This document shows positions 1 through 5,042 of a stretch of 5,042 nt of DNA, in pieces. Positions within the stretch are counted from its first letter, which is position 1. Each line of letters begins with the position of its first letter. Made by a program: the position numbers and the translations under genes. The stretch is from Micrococcales bacterium (GTDB lineage Bacteria > Actinomycetota > Actinomycetes > Actinomycetales > Dermatophilaceae), in the NCBI GenBank assembly GCA_003132125.1, contig PKWT01000365.1, forward strand, positions 2,705 through 7,746, given 5' to 3'. A model generated the notes under the pieces. It ran no database searches. It was given only the letters and a program-made list of their open reading frames with translations, and was not told the DNA's origin.

Positions 1-323
1 AGCCACATCCCGTCGACGCCTGCGCCGACGGCGCCACGCTCCGATCCGGCGCCCACCTGTCGGGCCACGATCGACGTGGTCCCGTAGGCCAGGAAGACGA
101 AGACGTTGGCGGCAGTGATGAGTGCGGCGCTCGCAACACCGAGCCCGGCCAGCTGGGTGGTGCCCAGGTGTCCGATGATCGCCGAGTCGGCCAGCAGGAA
201 CAGGGGTTCGGCCACGAGGGCCAGAAACGCCGGAACAGCCAGGCGCACAATCTCGCGCCGCTGGTCGCCAGAATCGTGTGACAGGTTGCCGGGTTCGTCC
301 GACACGTCCCGATTGCGGTTCAC
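1..323 (-). CDS. MATE (DinF-like) efflux transporter, N-terminal part, cut by window edge
   Basis: Reading the minus strand from GTG 323-321 gives an open frame of 107 codons that leaves the window. After a polar N-terminus of about 23 residues rich in Asp, Glu and Arg comes a hydrophobic first membrane segment (about residues 26-47) containing PLFLLADSAIIGHLG. This is the family signature of the DinF branch of MATE transporters. It is followed by LAGLGVASA, a second hydrophobic stretch (AANVFVFLAYGTTSIVARQ) and the polar loop GAGSERGAV. MATE proteins are 12-helix inner-membrane exporters that expel drugs or metabolites using a Na+ or H+ gradient; about a quarter of such a protein is visible. 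No Shine-Dalgarno sequence has sensible spacing to GTG 323-321, but TACCCT lies 6 nt upstream, which fits a leaderless transcript. GTG at codon 7 (305-303) is an alternative start. The gene is divergent from the methyltransferase. The family call is firm; the substrate is unknown. Confidence 0.88.
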   Translation of the reverse strand, partial: MNRNRDVSDEPGNLSHDSGDQRREIVRLAVPAFLALVAEPLFLLADSAIIGHLGTTQLAGLGVASAALITAANVFVFLAYGTTSIVARQVGAGSERGAVGAGVDGMW

Positions 324-329
324 CCTCGC

Positions 330-335
330 AGGGTA
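330..335 (-). promoter_or_regulatory. Candidate -10 element for a leaderless MATE transcript
   Basis: On the minus strand TACCCT is followed by six bases and then the GTG start. Actinobacterial leaderless genes typically have a TANNNT hexamer 6-7 nt before the first base of the start codon. No convincing -35 is seen. A second TACCCT lies at 346-351 inside a 10-bp direct repeat (CGCAGGGTAG on the plus strand at 327-336 and 343-352, period 16), so the exact promoter is uncertain. Confidence 0.35.
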
Positions 336-430
336 GGCGTCGCGCAGGGTAGCGCCGCACAGGAATGCCCGAAGCCGTGCGCCTGTTGCCGATCTCGTGG
401 ACAGTTGTTGCTGATGGCTGTTGCCGAGTC

Positions 431-436
431 GGAGGG
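431..436 (+). promoter_or_regulatory. Ribosome binding site deciding the methyltransferase start
   Basis: GGAGGG ends 8 nt before GTG 445-447. It therefore favours that start over the in-frame TTG at 421, which has no purine-rich sequence at suitable spacing and would place this site inside the coding region. Confidence 0.75.
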
Positions 437-444
437 ATGCCCCC

Positions 445-1776
445 GTGAGCGTCGTGGATTTCGTGGGACCGTTGGTCCGGGCAGGTCTGGGTACCGACGT
501 GCCCGTTCGGGTGCGGTGTTGGGACGGTAGCGAGCTCGGTCCGCACGACGCGCCGGTACAGCTGACGTTTACCAGCCCACGAGCCCTCCGTCGACTGTTG
601 TGGGCCCCCAACCAGCTCGGGTTCGCCCGCGCCTACGTCTCCGGCGACGTGCTGATCGATGGTGACCTGATGGAGGGTCTTTCGGCCCTGGAACGGATTG
701 CCGATCCCGAGCTCGGCCCGGGCGTGGTGATCGACATGTCGATGCGCCGGACCCTGGTCATGGCGGCGTTGCGCCTGGGCGTCGTGGGTCTGCCCCCACG
801 ACCTCCGCAGGAGGAGGCAAAACTCGGCGGGCTGCGTCATTCAAGGAGTCGCGACGCGGCGGCCATCGCTCATCACTACGACGTCGGGAACGAGTTCTAC
901 GAGCTCGTGCTCGGGCCGTCGATGACCTATTCGTGCGCCTACTTCGAGAGGGAGCACGGACCTGTATCCGGTGCCGCCTCGGGTCCCGCGTCCGGGCTGG
1001 CGGAGGCCCAGCAGGCCAAGAACGACCTCGTCGCCCGCAAGCTCGGCCTCAAACCGGGAATGCGTGTCCTCGACGTCGGTTGTGGCTGGGGAGCCTTTGT
1101 CTGCAACGCCGCTCGCGACTATGGGGTTGAGGCCATCGGCATCACGCTGTCGCAGGAACAGGCAGACCACGCCCGGCGCCGGGCCGTCGATGAGGGTGTC
1201 GCTGATCGAGTCGAGATCCGTGTCCAGGACTACCGCGACGTCCACGGCGGGCCCTTCGACGCGATCGCGAGCATCGGCATGGCAGAACACGTCGGTCGGG
1301 CGATGCTGCCGACGTACTCGGCGGAGCTGTTCGGCCTGCTGCGCCCAGGCGGTCGACTGCTCAACCACGCGATCTCCCGACGTCCCGGAGAGCTCGCACG
1401 CTTCTCGCGAACGTCGTTCATCGACCGCTACGTCTTCCCCGATGGGGAGCTCCAGCCGATGGCCGGGATGGTCGAGGCGCTGGAGGATGCCGGCTTCGAG
1501 GTCCGCGATGTCGAGTCCTTGCGTGAGCACTACGCACTCACCCTGCGCGCGTGGGTAGCGAACCTGGAGGCCAACTGGGACCGTGCCGTCCAGCTCACCA
1601 GCGCCGGCCGGGCGAGGGTATGGCGGCTGTACATGGCCGGCTCGGCGCTGGCCTTCGAGGGCAACCGGATCGGCGTGAACCAGATCCTGGCGGTGCGGCC
1701 CGACGCCCGCGGTGTCAGCGGCATGCCGCGTTCGCGAGCGTCGCTTCTCGCACCGGCCGTTACCCCAGGTTCTTGA
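445..1776 (+). CDS. Cyclopropane-fatty-acyl-phospholipid synthase family SAM methyltransferase
   Basis: This 443-residue cytoplasmic or membrane-associated enzyme should transfer a methyl(ene) group from S-adenosylmethionine to the double bond of an unsaturated acyl chain in phospholipid. Residues 1-130 form the N-terminal lipid-binding part typical of bacterial CFA synthases, including LLWAPNQLGFARAYVSGD. Then come HHYDVGNEFY (143-152), YSCAYF (162-167), the SAM-binding glycine motif LDVGCGWGAF (209-218), ITLSQEQ (233-239) and IGMAEHVG (277-284). By alignment from memory to characterised family members, the active-site (bicarbonate-binding) residues appear intact: C164, E281, H309 and Y363. 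Length fits the roughly 400-450-residue family. Residues about 174-183 are a small Ala/Gly/Ser/Pro-rich insertion (SGAASGPASG) before the conserved AQQAK helix. It could equally be a TmsB/UfaA1-type enzyme making 10-methylene (tuberculostearic-type) lipids, but no TmsA-like reductase gene adjoins it. The 3' end overlaps the convergent AlkD gene by 17 bp. Confidence 0.9.
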   Translation: MSVVDFVGPLVRAGLGTDVPVRVRCWDGSELGPHDAPVQLTFTSPRALRRLLWAPNQLGFARAYVSGDVLIDGDLMEGLSALERIADPELGPGVVIDMSMRRTLVMAALRLGVVGLPPRPPQEEAKLGGLRHSRSRDAAAIAHHYDVGNEFYELVLGPSMTYSCAYFEREHGPVSGAASGPASGLAEAQQAKNDLVARKLGLKPGMRVLDVGCGWGAFVCNAARDYGVEAIGITLSQEQADHARRRAVDEGVADRVEIRVQDYRDVHGGPFDAIASIGMAEHVGRAMLPTYSAELFGLLRPGGRLLNHAISRRPGELARFSRTSFIDRYVFPDGELQPMAGMVEALEDAGFEVRDVESLREHYALTLRAWVANLEANWDRAVQLTSAGRARVWRLYMAGSALAFEGNRIGVNQILAVRPDARGVSGMPRSRASLLAPAVTPGS

Positions 1777-2473
1777 GCGCTTCCCTCCTCGACAGCGGTG
1801 AGAGCCGTTTGTCGAGCTGGTCCACGCTGCGGCAAACCCAGTCGGCCGCGCTGGTGCCTGAGTGGGCGTACTGGCGCAGCGACCAGCCGATGGCCTTGCG
1901 GATGAAGAACTCCCGGTCGGCCAGGTTGGGCGTGATGCAGTCGAGGAGGAGCTGACGGTCCGTCTCATCCTTGCTCGACAGCTGGCTGAGGATGGCGGCC
2001 CGACGTACCCACATGTTGTCCGCGGTCGCCCATGAGCGCATCCGTGCGGCCTCGGTCTCGGGGTGAGCTCGCAGGACCGGGCCGACCCGGCGCGCGGCGA
2101 TCTCGTCGACGAAGTCCCACCACGCGCCCGTCTCGATCAGATTTAGGTACAAGGGCATGGCCGAGCGGTCCTGGGCCCACACGCGATACAGCCGGTGTCC
2201 GGCGATGGCCAGGGCGGCATAGCGTTCCTCACGGAACTGTGCGCCATCCCAGAGCCCACGGATCGTCGCCTCCCACTCGTCGCGCTCGCCCAGGAGGTAT
2301 GCCTGGTCGGCCAGGAGGGGTCGCAGCGTGGCCTTGAGGTGAGGTGACGTGATGCCACGAAAGGGCATGGCGGACTTCATGTAGGCCTGCTGGCCCTTTG
2401 CCCGGTCGGGATCGCCGGCCGCCTCCAGCTCACGGCATATGGCATCGACCAGGTCACCTCGAGCGCTCCCCAT
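1760..2473 (-). CDS. AlkD-family DNA alkylation repair protein (HEAT-repeat DNA glycosylase)
   Basis: This complete 237-residue protein starts at ATG 2473-2471 and ends at TAA 1762-1760. AlkD-type enzymes are all-helical HEAT-repeat glycosylases that excise positively charged alkylated bases such as N3-methyladenine and N7-methylguanine without flipping them. Family landmarks appear in order: QAYMKSAMPFRGI (29-41), REERYAALAI (81-90), WWDFVDEIA (118-126), MWVRRAAILSQL (154-165) and EFFIRKAIGWSLRQYA (188-203). By alignment from memory to Bacillus cereus AlkD, W119 and D123 match catalytic-pocket Trp109 and Asp113, R158 matches Arg148 and W197 matches Trp187, so the protein should be active. 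The length is normal for the family. It lacks a good Shine-Dalgarno sequence, but TAACCT sits 6 nt before the ATG. It faces the methyltransferase tail-to-tail with a 17-bp overlap and is divergent from dnaB across a 375-bp gap. Substrate range within the family cannot be read from the sequence. Confidence 0.9.
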   Translation of the reverse strand: MGSARGDLVDAICRELEAAGDPDRAKGQQAYMKSAMPFRGITSPHLKATLRPLLADQAYLLGERDEWEATIRGLWDGAQFREERYAALAIAGHRLYRVWAQDRSAMPLYLNLIETGAWWDFVDEIAARRVGPVLRAHPETEAARMRSWATADNMWVRRAAILSQLSSKDETDRQLLLDCITPNLADREFFIRKAIGWSLRQYAHSGTSAADWVCRSVDQLDKRLSPLSRREALKNLG

Positions 2474-2479
2474 CGGCTC

Positions 2480-2485
2480 AGGTTA
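2480..2485 (-). promoter_or_regulatory. Candidate -10 element for a leaderless AlkD transcript
   Basis: On the minus strand TAACCT is followed by six bases (GAGCCG) and the ATG start. This fits the TANNNT-N6-start pattern of actinobacterial leaderless genes. No clear -35 hexamer is found at 16-18 nt upstream, and no strong ribosome binding site precedes the ATG. Confidence 0.4.
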
Positions 2486-2549
2486 GGGCCGCTCTGGAGC
2501 TGACCGCATGGTTCTTGGGGCGGGTGGGACGACGCGCCCAAAGAATCTT

Positions 2550-2571
2550 TTGTCCACATGGGTGTGGATCA
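2550..2571. promoter_or_regulatory. Inverted DnaA-box pair 1 (best match)
   Basis: TTGTCCACA (2550-2558) matches the actinobacterial DnaA-box consensus. It is followed by a 4-nt spacer and TGTGGATCA (2563-2571), whose reverse complement TGATCCACA is one mismatch from the classical TTATCCACA box. The arms TCCACA/TGTGGA pair perfectly. DnaA binding is inferred from the box sequence only. Confidence 0.6.
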
Positions 2572-2625
2572 TGTGTGTGCAGGCCAGCCGCGTGCGGCAT
2601 GGCGTCGATCGCGAAACTCGCAGGG

Positions 2626-2646
2626 TTCTCCCCAGGCTGTGCACAC
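2626..2646. promoter_or_regulatory. Inverted DnaA-box-like pair 2 (degenerate)
   Basis: TTCTCCCCA (2626-2634), a 3-nt spacer and TGTGCACAC (2638-2646) repeat the layout of pair 3, 44 bp upstream of it. Both 9-mers differ from TTGTCCACA at two or more positions, so binding would be weak or cooperative, or the repeat may serve a different protein. Confidence 0.42.
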
Positions 2647-2669
2647 GCTGCGACGGCGTGGTGCACAGG

Positions 2670-2690
2670 TTGTCCCCAGGATGTGCACAA
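2670..2690. promoter_or_regulatory. Inverted DnaA-box-like pair 3
   Basis: TTGTCCCCA (2670-2678) is one mismatch from TTGTCCACA. After a 3-nt spacer comes TGTGCACAA (2682-2690), whose reverse complement TTGTGCACA is also one mismatch away. Together with pair 2 it forms an imperfect 21-bp direct repeat with the shared core TCCCCAGG-N-TGTGCACA. It ends 7 nt before a possible -35 element of dnaB, so a bound protein could act on that promoter. Confidence 0.5.
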
Positions 2691-2697
2691 GCCTCGG

Positions 2698-2726
2698 TTG
2701 AGCCAACGCGTCAGCGGTCATACCGT
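2698..2726 (+). promoter_or_regulatory. Possible dnaB promoter
   Basis: TTGAGC (2698-2703) and TACCGT (2721-2726) are 17 nt apart and resemble -35 and TANNNT-type -10 hexamers. Transcription would begin near 2733, giving a leader of about 115 nt that includes the two CTGTCAG palindromes. The assignment rests on sequence resemblance only; short hexamers of this kind occur by chance. Confidence 0.3.
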
Positions 2727-2780
2727 GACCCATTGACACCGAACTACTGCGCGGGCGATGGCCGCTGGTGGCCGTTCGTC

Positions 2781-2813
2781 GGGTCTGTCAGACCCGAGTG
2801 GTGTGCTGTCAGC
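2781..2813. repeat. Tandem palindromes with CTGTCAG core, possible operator
   Basis: GGGTCTG-T-CAGACCC (2781-2795) is a perfect 15-bp inverted repeat with 7-bp arms around a single central T. GCTG-T-CAGC (2805-2813) is a second, shorter one with the same central T. Both contain CTGTCAG (2785-2791 and 2806-2812), with centres at 2788 and 2809, exactly 21 bp or about two helical turns apart. This puts both on the same face of the DNA, as expected for a pair of dimer-binding operators 36-68 bp upstream of the dnaB start. The protein that might bind is unknown. A terminator is unlikely because the loop is one base and no T-run follows. Confidence 0.45.
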
Positions 2814-2837
2814 AGTCTGGTTGCAGGGTCGGTATCG

Positions 2838-2843
2838 AAGGGG
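2838..2843 (+). promoter_or_regulatory. Ribosome binding site of dnaB
   Basis: AAGGGG ends 5 nt before GTG 2849-2851. An in-frame GTG at 2843-2845 overlaps this site and so is the poorer start. The resulting N-terminus VSITK (read as MSITK) also resembles other actinobacterial DnaB proteins. Confidence 0.6.
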
Positions 2844-2848
2844 TGGGC

Positions 2849-5042
2849 GTGTCGATCACGAAGCTGAACGTCGAGTCGTATTCCGGGCGCGGGCCGAGCT
2901 CCTACGACTCAGGCGAAGGCATGCTCCCGCCCCAGGACATCCACGCGGAGCAGAGCGTCATCGGCGGCATGCTGCTGTCCAAGGATGCGATCGCTGACTG
3001 CGTCGAGGTGCTCAAGGGCGTCGACTTCTACCGCCCCGCGCACGAGCAGATCTATGACGCGATCCTGGACCTCTTCAGCCGTGGCGAGCCCGCCGACGCC
3101 ATCACCGTCTCGGACGAGCTGACCAAGCGTGGCGACCTGGTGCGCGTGGGCGGCCAGGCCTATCTGCACCAGCTGATCTCCTCAGTGCCGACGGCAGCCA
3201 ACGCCGGGTACTACGCGCAGATCGTGGCCGAGCGAGCGGTCCTGCGGCGGCTCGTCGATGCCGGCACGAAGATCGTCCAGATGGGCTACAGCCAGAACGG
3301 CGGAGACGTCGTCGACATCGTCAATGCCGCTCAGGCCGAGATCTACGCCGTGGCGGACAAGCGTGGCGGGGATGACTACGCGGTCCTTGGCGATGTGCTT
3401 GAGGCGACGGTCGACGAGATCGAGGCCGCCTCGGGCAAGTCCGGTGAGATGACCGGAGTCCCCACGGGGTTCACCGACTTCGACAACCTGACCAACGGCC
3501 TGCACCCCGGGCAGATGATCGTCGTGGCGGCGAGACCGGCTGTTGGGAAATCGACGTGGGGCTTGGATATAGCCCGGTCGGCGGCAATCAAGCACAAGAT
3601 GGCTACCGTGCTCTTCAGCCTCGAGATGAGTCGCACCGAGATCACGATGCGACTGCTGTCGGCCGAGGCGTCCATCCAGCTGCAGAACATGCGTAAGGGC
3701 ACGATGCGCGACGAGGACTGGACCAGGTTGGCGCGGACCATGGCCGAGGTCTCCGATGCTCCACTGTTCATTGATGATTCGCCGAACATGTCGCTCATGG
3801 AGATCCGGGCCAAGTGCCGCCGCCTCAAGCAGCAGCACAATCTTCGCCTGGTGATCATCGACTACCTGCAGCTGATGAGCTCGGGCAAACGCGTCGAGAG
3901 CCGCCAGCAGGAGGTCTCCGAGTTCTCCCGTGCCCTCAAGCTCCTGGCCAAGGAGCTCGAGGTCCCCGTCATCGCGATCTCGCAGCTGAACCGCGGCAGC
4001 GAGCAGCGCACCGACAAGAGGCCGCAGATGAGCGACCTTCGTGAATCCGGATGCCTCACCGCCGACGCACGGATCCTGCGGGCAGACACCGGCGCTGAGA
4101 CTTCGATGGGTGAGCTGTATGCCGAGGGCGCCACCGACGTTCCGGTCTGGACGCTCGATGAATCCTTGCGCTACGTGCAAAGGCATCTGACCCATGTGTT
4201 CCCGACGGGCGTCAAGCCGGTGTTCCGCCTGACCCTGGCGTCAGGCAAGACGGTCCGAGCCACCGAGAACCACCCGTTCCTGGCCTACGAGGGCTGGACC
4301 CAGCTGGGCGACCTGCGCACTGGTTCGCGCGTGGCTGTGCCACGCCACGTTCCGGCGCCACACGACCTGAAGACGTGGGAGGACGACAAGGTCGTGCTGC
4401 TCGCTCGTATGCTCGGCGACGGTTCGTTCGTCAAGCGGCAGCCGATTCGGTACGCCAGCATCGATGAGCAGAACCTTGGGGCGGTCACCAAAGCGGCCAT
4501 GGTCTTCGGCGTTGCGGCCGTACGTGATGACTACCCTGCTGCGCGCTGTACGACCTTGCGACTTCACGCACCCTTTCCTCTTGGCCATGGCAAGCGCAAT
4601 CCGATCGCTGAGTGGTTGGACGAGTTGGCGCTCTTCGGTCTCCGCAGCCACGAGAAGTACGTCCCAGAGCCGATCTTCCACGTGTCCAAGAGGCAGATTG
4701 CCTTGTTCATCAGGCACATCTGGGCGACCGACGGGTCGGTCACCGTCAACAAGAGGGGCCAGGGTGGACGGATCTACTACGCGTCCACATCACGGCGTCT
4801 GGTTGATGACCTTTCGCGGCTCCTTCTGCGTTTCGGCATCTCTACGAGAACCCACATCACCAAGAAATCCGGGTATCGCGACGGATACACCATCGATGTC
4901 TCCGGAGTGGATGATCAGCGCCGCTTCCTGCAGGAGATAGGAGTCCATGGTGGTCGGTCCGTGCCCGCAGGGCGCCTCCTCGAGATCATCCGCGACAAGA
5001 CGGCCAACACCAACGTCGATACTGTGCCGCTGCAGGTCTGGG
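2849..5042 (+). CDS. dnaB: Replicative DNA helicase DnaB, intein-interrupted, 3' end outside window
   Basis: The frame is open for 731 codons to the window edge. DnaB is the hexameric ring helicase that unwinds DNA 5' to 3' at the replication fork and works with the DnaG primase. After a non-conserved leader of about 25 residues, the N-terminal domain begins at PPQDIHAEQSVIGGMLLSKD (27-46). The RecA-like ATPase domain starts near 200 with GVPTGFTDFDNLTNGL. It holds the Walker A motif ARPAVGKS (228-235), catalytic Glu259 in SLEMS, Walker B LVIIDYLQLM (334-343, Asp338) and ISQLNRGSE (377-385). After MSDLRESG (394-401), codon 402 (Cys) begins an intein, so residues 1-401 are the N-extein. The C-extein, normally starting with Ser, is beyond the window. 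Walker A Arg229 to Ile241 uses an unusual codon set including AGA, AAA and ATA. The gene lies downstream of a DnaA-box-like array and two palindromes. Confidence 0.96.
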   Translation, partial: MSITKLNVESYSGRGPSSYDSGEGMLPPQDIHAEQSVIGGMLLSKDAIADCVEVLKGVDFYRPAHEQIYDAILDLFSRGEPADAITVSDELTKRGDLVRVGGQAYLHQLISSVPTAANAGYYAQIVAERAVLRRLVDAGTKIVQMGYSQNGGDVVDIVNAAQAEIYAVADKRGGDDYAVLGDVLEATVDEIEAASGKSGEMTGVPTGFTDFDNLTNGLHPGQMIVVAARPAVGKSTWGLDIARSAAIKHKMATVLFSLEMSRTEITMRLLSAEASIQLQNMRKGTMRDEDWTRLARTMAEVSDAPLFIDDSPNMSLMEIRAKCRRLKQQHNLRLVIIDYLQLMSSGKRVESRQQEVSEFSRALKLLAKELEVPVIAISQLNRGSEQRTDKRPQMSDLRESGCLTADARILRADTGAETSMGELYAEGATDVPVWTLDESLRYVQRHLTHVFPTGVKPVFRLTLASGKTVRATENHPFLAYEGWTQLGDLRTGSRVAVPRHVPAPHDLKTWEDDKVVLLARMLGDGSFVKRQPIRYASIDEQNLGAVTKAAMVFGVAAVRDDYPAARCTTLRLHAPFPLGHGKRNPIAEWLDELALFGLRSHEKYVPEPIFHVSKRQIALFIRHIWATDGSVTVNKRGQGGRIYYASTSRRLVDDLSRLLLRFGISTRTHITKKSGYRDGYTIDVSGVDDQRRFLQEIGVHGGRSVPAGRLLEIIRDKTANTNVDTVPLQVW
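4052..5042 (+). mobile_element. DnaB intein with LAGLIDADG homing-endonuclease domain, C-terminal end missing
   Basis: The intein begins with Cys1 (TGC 4052-4054) directly after LRESG, the same DnaB insertion point used by the Synechocystis and M. tuberculosis DnaB inteins; 330 residues are visible. Splicing block A is CLTADARILRADTGAE (1-16). Block B is GKTVRATENHPFLAYEGW (65-82), with the TxxH residues Thr71 and His74. The endonuclease domain has LAGLIDADG-like block C LLARMLGDGS (116-125, Asp123), block D around SHEKYVPEPIF (199-209, Lys202), block E ALFIRHIWATDGSV (217-230, Asp227) and block H YYASTSRRLVDDLSRLLLRFG (242-262). Both acidic metal-binding residues are kept, so the endonuclease could be active. 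C-terminal blocks F and G (His-Asn) and the +1 residue lie outside, so splicing competence cannot be fully judged. It resembles the mycobacterial DnaB intein in order and wording of motifs. Residues 141-183 use many A/T-ending codons, unlike the extein. Confidence 0.94.

Larger units (their letters stand above)
2474..2848. other. Gene-free divergent region between alkD-like gene and dnaB
   Basis: I find no convincing gene in these 375 bp; the short open frames here have no recognisable protein character. From left to right it holds the AlkD promoter candidate, three inverted DnaA-box-like pairs (2550-2690), a possible dnaB promoter (2698-2726), a perfect TTGACA at 2733-2738 without a good -10 partner, two CTGTCAG palindromes (2781-2813) and the dnaB ribosome binding site. 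It is long for an intergenic gap in a compact GC-rich genome, which fits a regulatory role. Confidence 0.75.

Noticed and set aside
421..447. TTG start at 421 giving a 451-residue methyltransferase
   Set aside because: GTG at 445 has GGAGGG at 8-nt spacing, and the additional eight residues are not family-like.
971..1558. 195-codon open frame on the plus strand
   Set aside because: It is an Arg/Ser-rich shadow frame within the methyltransferase, whose own frame carries clear conserved motifs.
841..1968. 375-codon open frame on the minus strand
   Set aside because: It lies antisense to the methyltransferase and in another frame of the AlkD gene, has no recognisable domain, and is an expected by-product of GC-rich coding DNA.
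2733..2738. Perfect TTGACA as the main dnaB -35 element
   Set aside because: The bases 16-18 nt downstream (around 2755-2762) do not resemble a -10 hexamer.
2781..2795. Rho-independent terminator
   Set aside because: The dyad has a one-base loop and no following T-run, so it looks like a protein-binding palindrome.
2474..2848. Chromosomal origin of replication (oriC)
   Set aside because: There are DnaA-box-like sites, but no dnaA or dnaN neighbours, no AT-rich unwinding region and only about six mostly degenerate boxes.
2398..2867. Small genes in the dnaB upstream region (plus-strand frames 2398-2736 and 2508-2867)
   Set aside because: Composition is Arg/Cys-rich without domains, no ribosome binding site supports them, and they run through the DnaA-box-like repeats or the AlkD start.
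3182..4195. 337-codon open frame on the minus strand
   Set aside because: It is entirely antisense to dnaB and has no protein family character.
4241..4717. 158-codon open frame on the minus strand inside the intein, and a similar one on the plus strand at 4464-4940
   Set aside because: Both overlap the intein frame, whose splicing and endonuclease blocks are continuous; neither resembles a protein.

Overview
The window is GC-rich, with mostly G/C-ending codons, GTG starts and TANNNT-type -10 elements. These traits, together with the protein sequences, point to a high-GC Gram-positive bacterium (Actinomycetota). The DnaB P-loop context and the intein resemble mycobacterial and other actinobacterial versions. 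A Nocardioides- or other Propionibacteriales-like genus is plausible, but I cannot fix the genus from this sequence.

Layout. (1) At the left edge, on the minus strand, is the 5' part of a MATE/DinF-type multidrug or metabolite exporter, which runs out of the window. (2) After a 121-bp divergent gap, on the plus strand, is a complete SAM-dependent fatty-acid methyltransferase of the cyclopropane-fatty-acyl-phospholipid synthase family. (3) Converging on it and overlapping its 3' end by 17 bp, on the minus strand, is a complete AlkD-family HEAT-repeat DNA glycosylase. (4) A 375-bp gene-free stretch (2474-2848) holds three inverted pairs of DnaA-box-like 9-mers, a candidate promoter, and two palindromes sharing a CTGTCAG core spaced 21 bp apart. 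(5) On the plus strand, from 2849 to the right edge, is the replicative DNA helicase gene dnaB. It is interrupted after codon 401 (the ...LRESG junction) by an intein that carries a LAGLIDADG homing-endonuclease domain. The window ends inside the intein, so the C-terminal splicing blocks and the C-extein are not seen.

How the genes fit together. The MATE, methyltransferase and AlkD genes are separately oriented housekeeping or accessory genes with no evident shared pathway. The most informative part is the dnaB locus. The replicative helicase is preceded by a DnaA-box-like array that may couple its expression to the initiator or titrate it. The helicase itself can become functional only after protein splicing. 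The intein keeps the splicing and endonuclease residues that can be checked here. Part of its endonuclease domain uses many more A/T-ending codons than the host gene, which fits a separate history as a mobile element.
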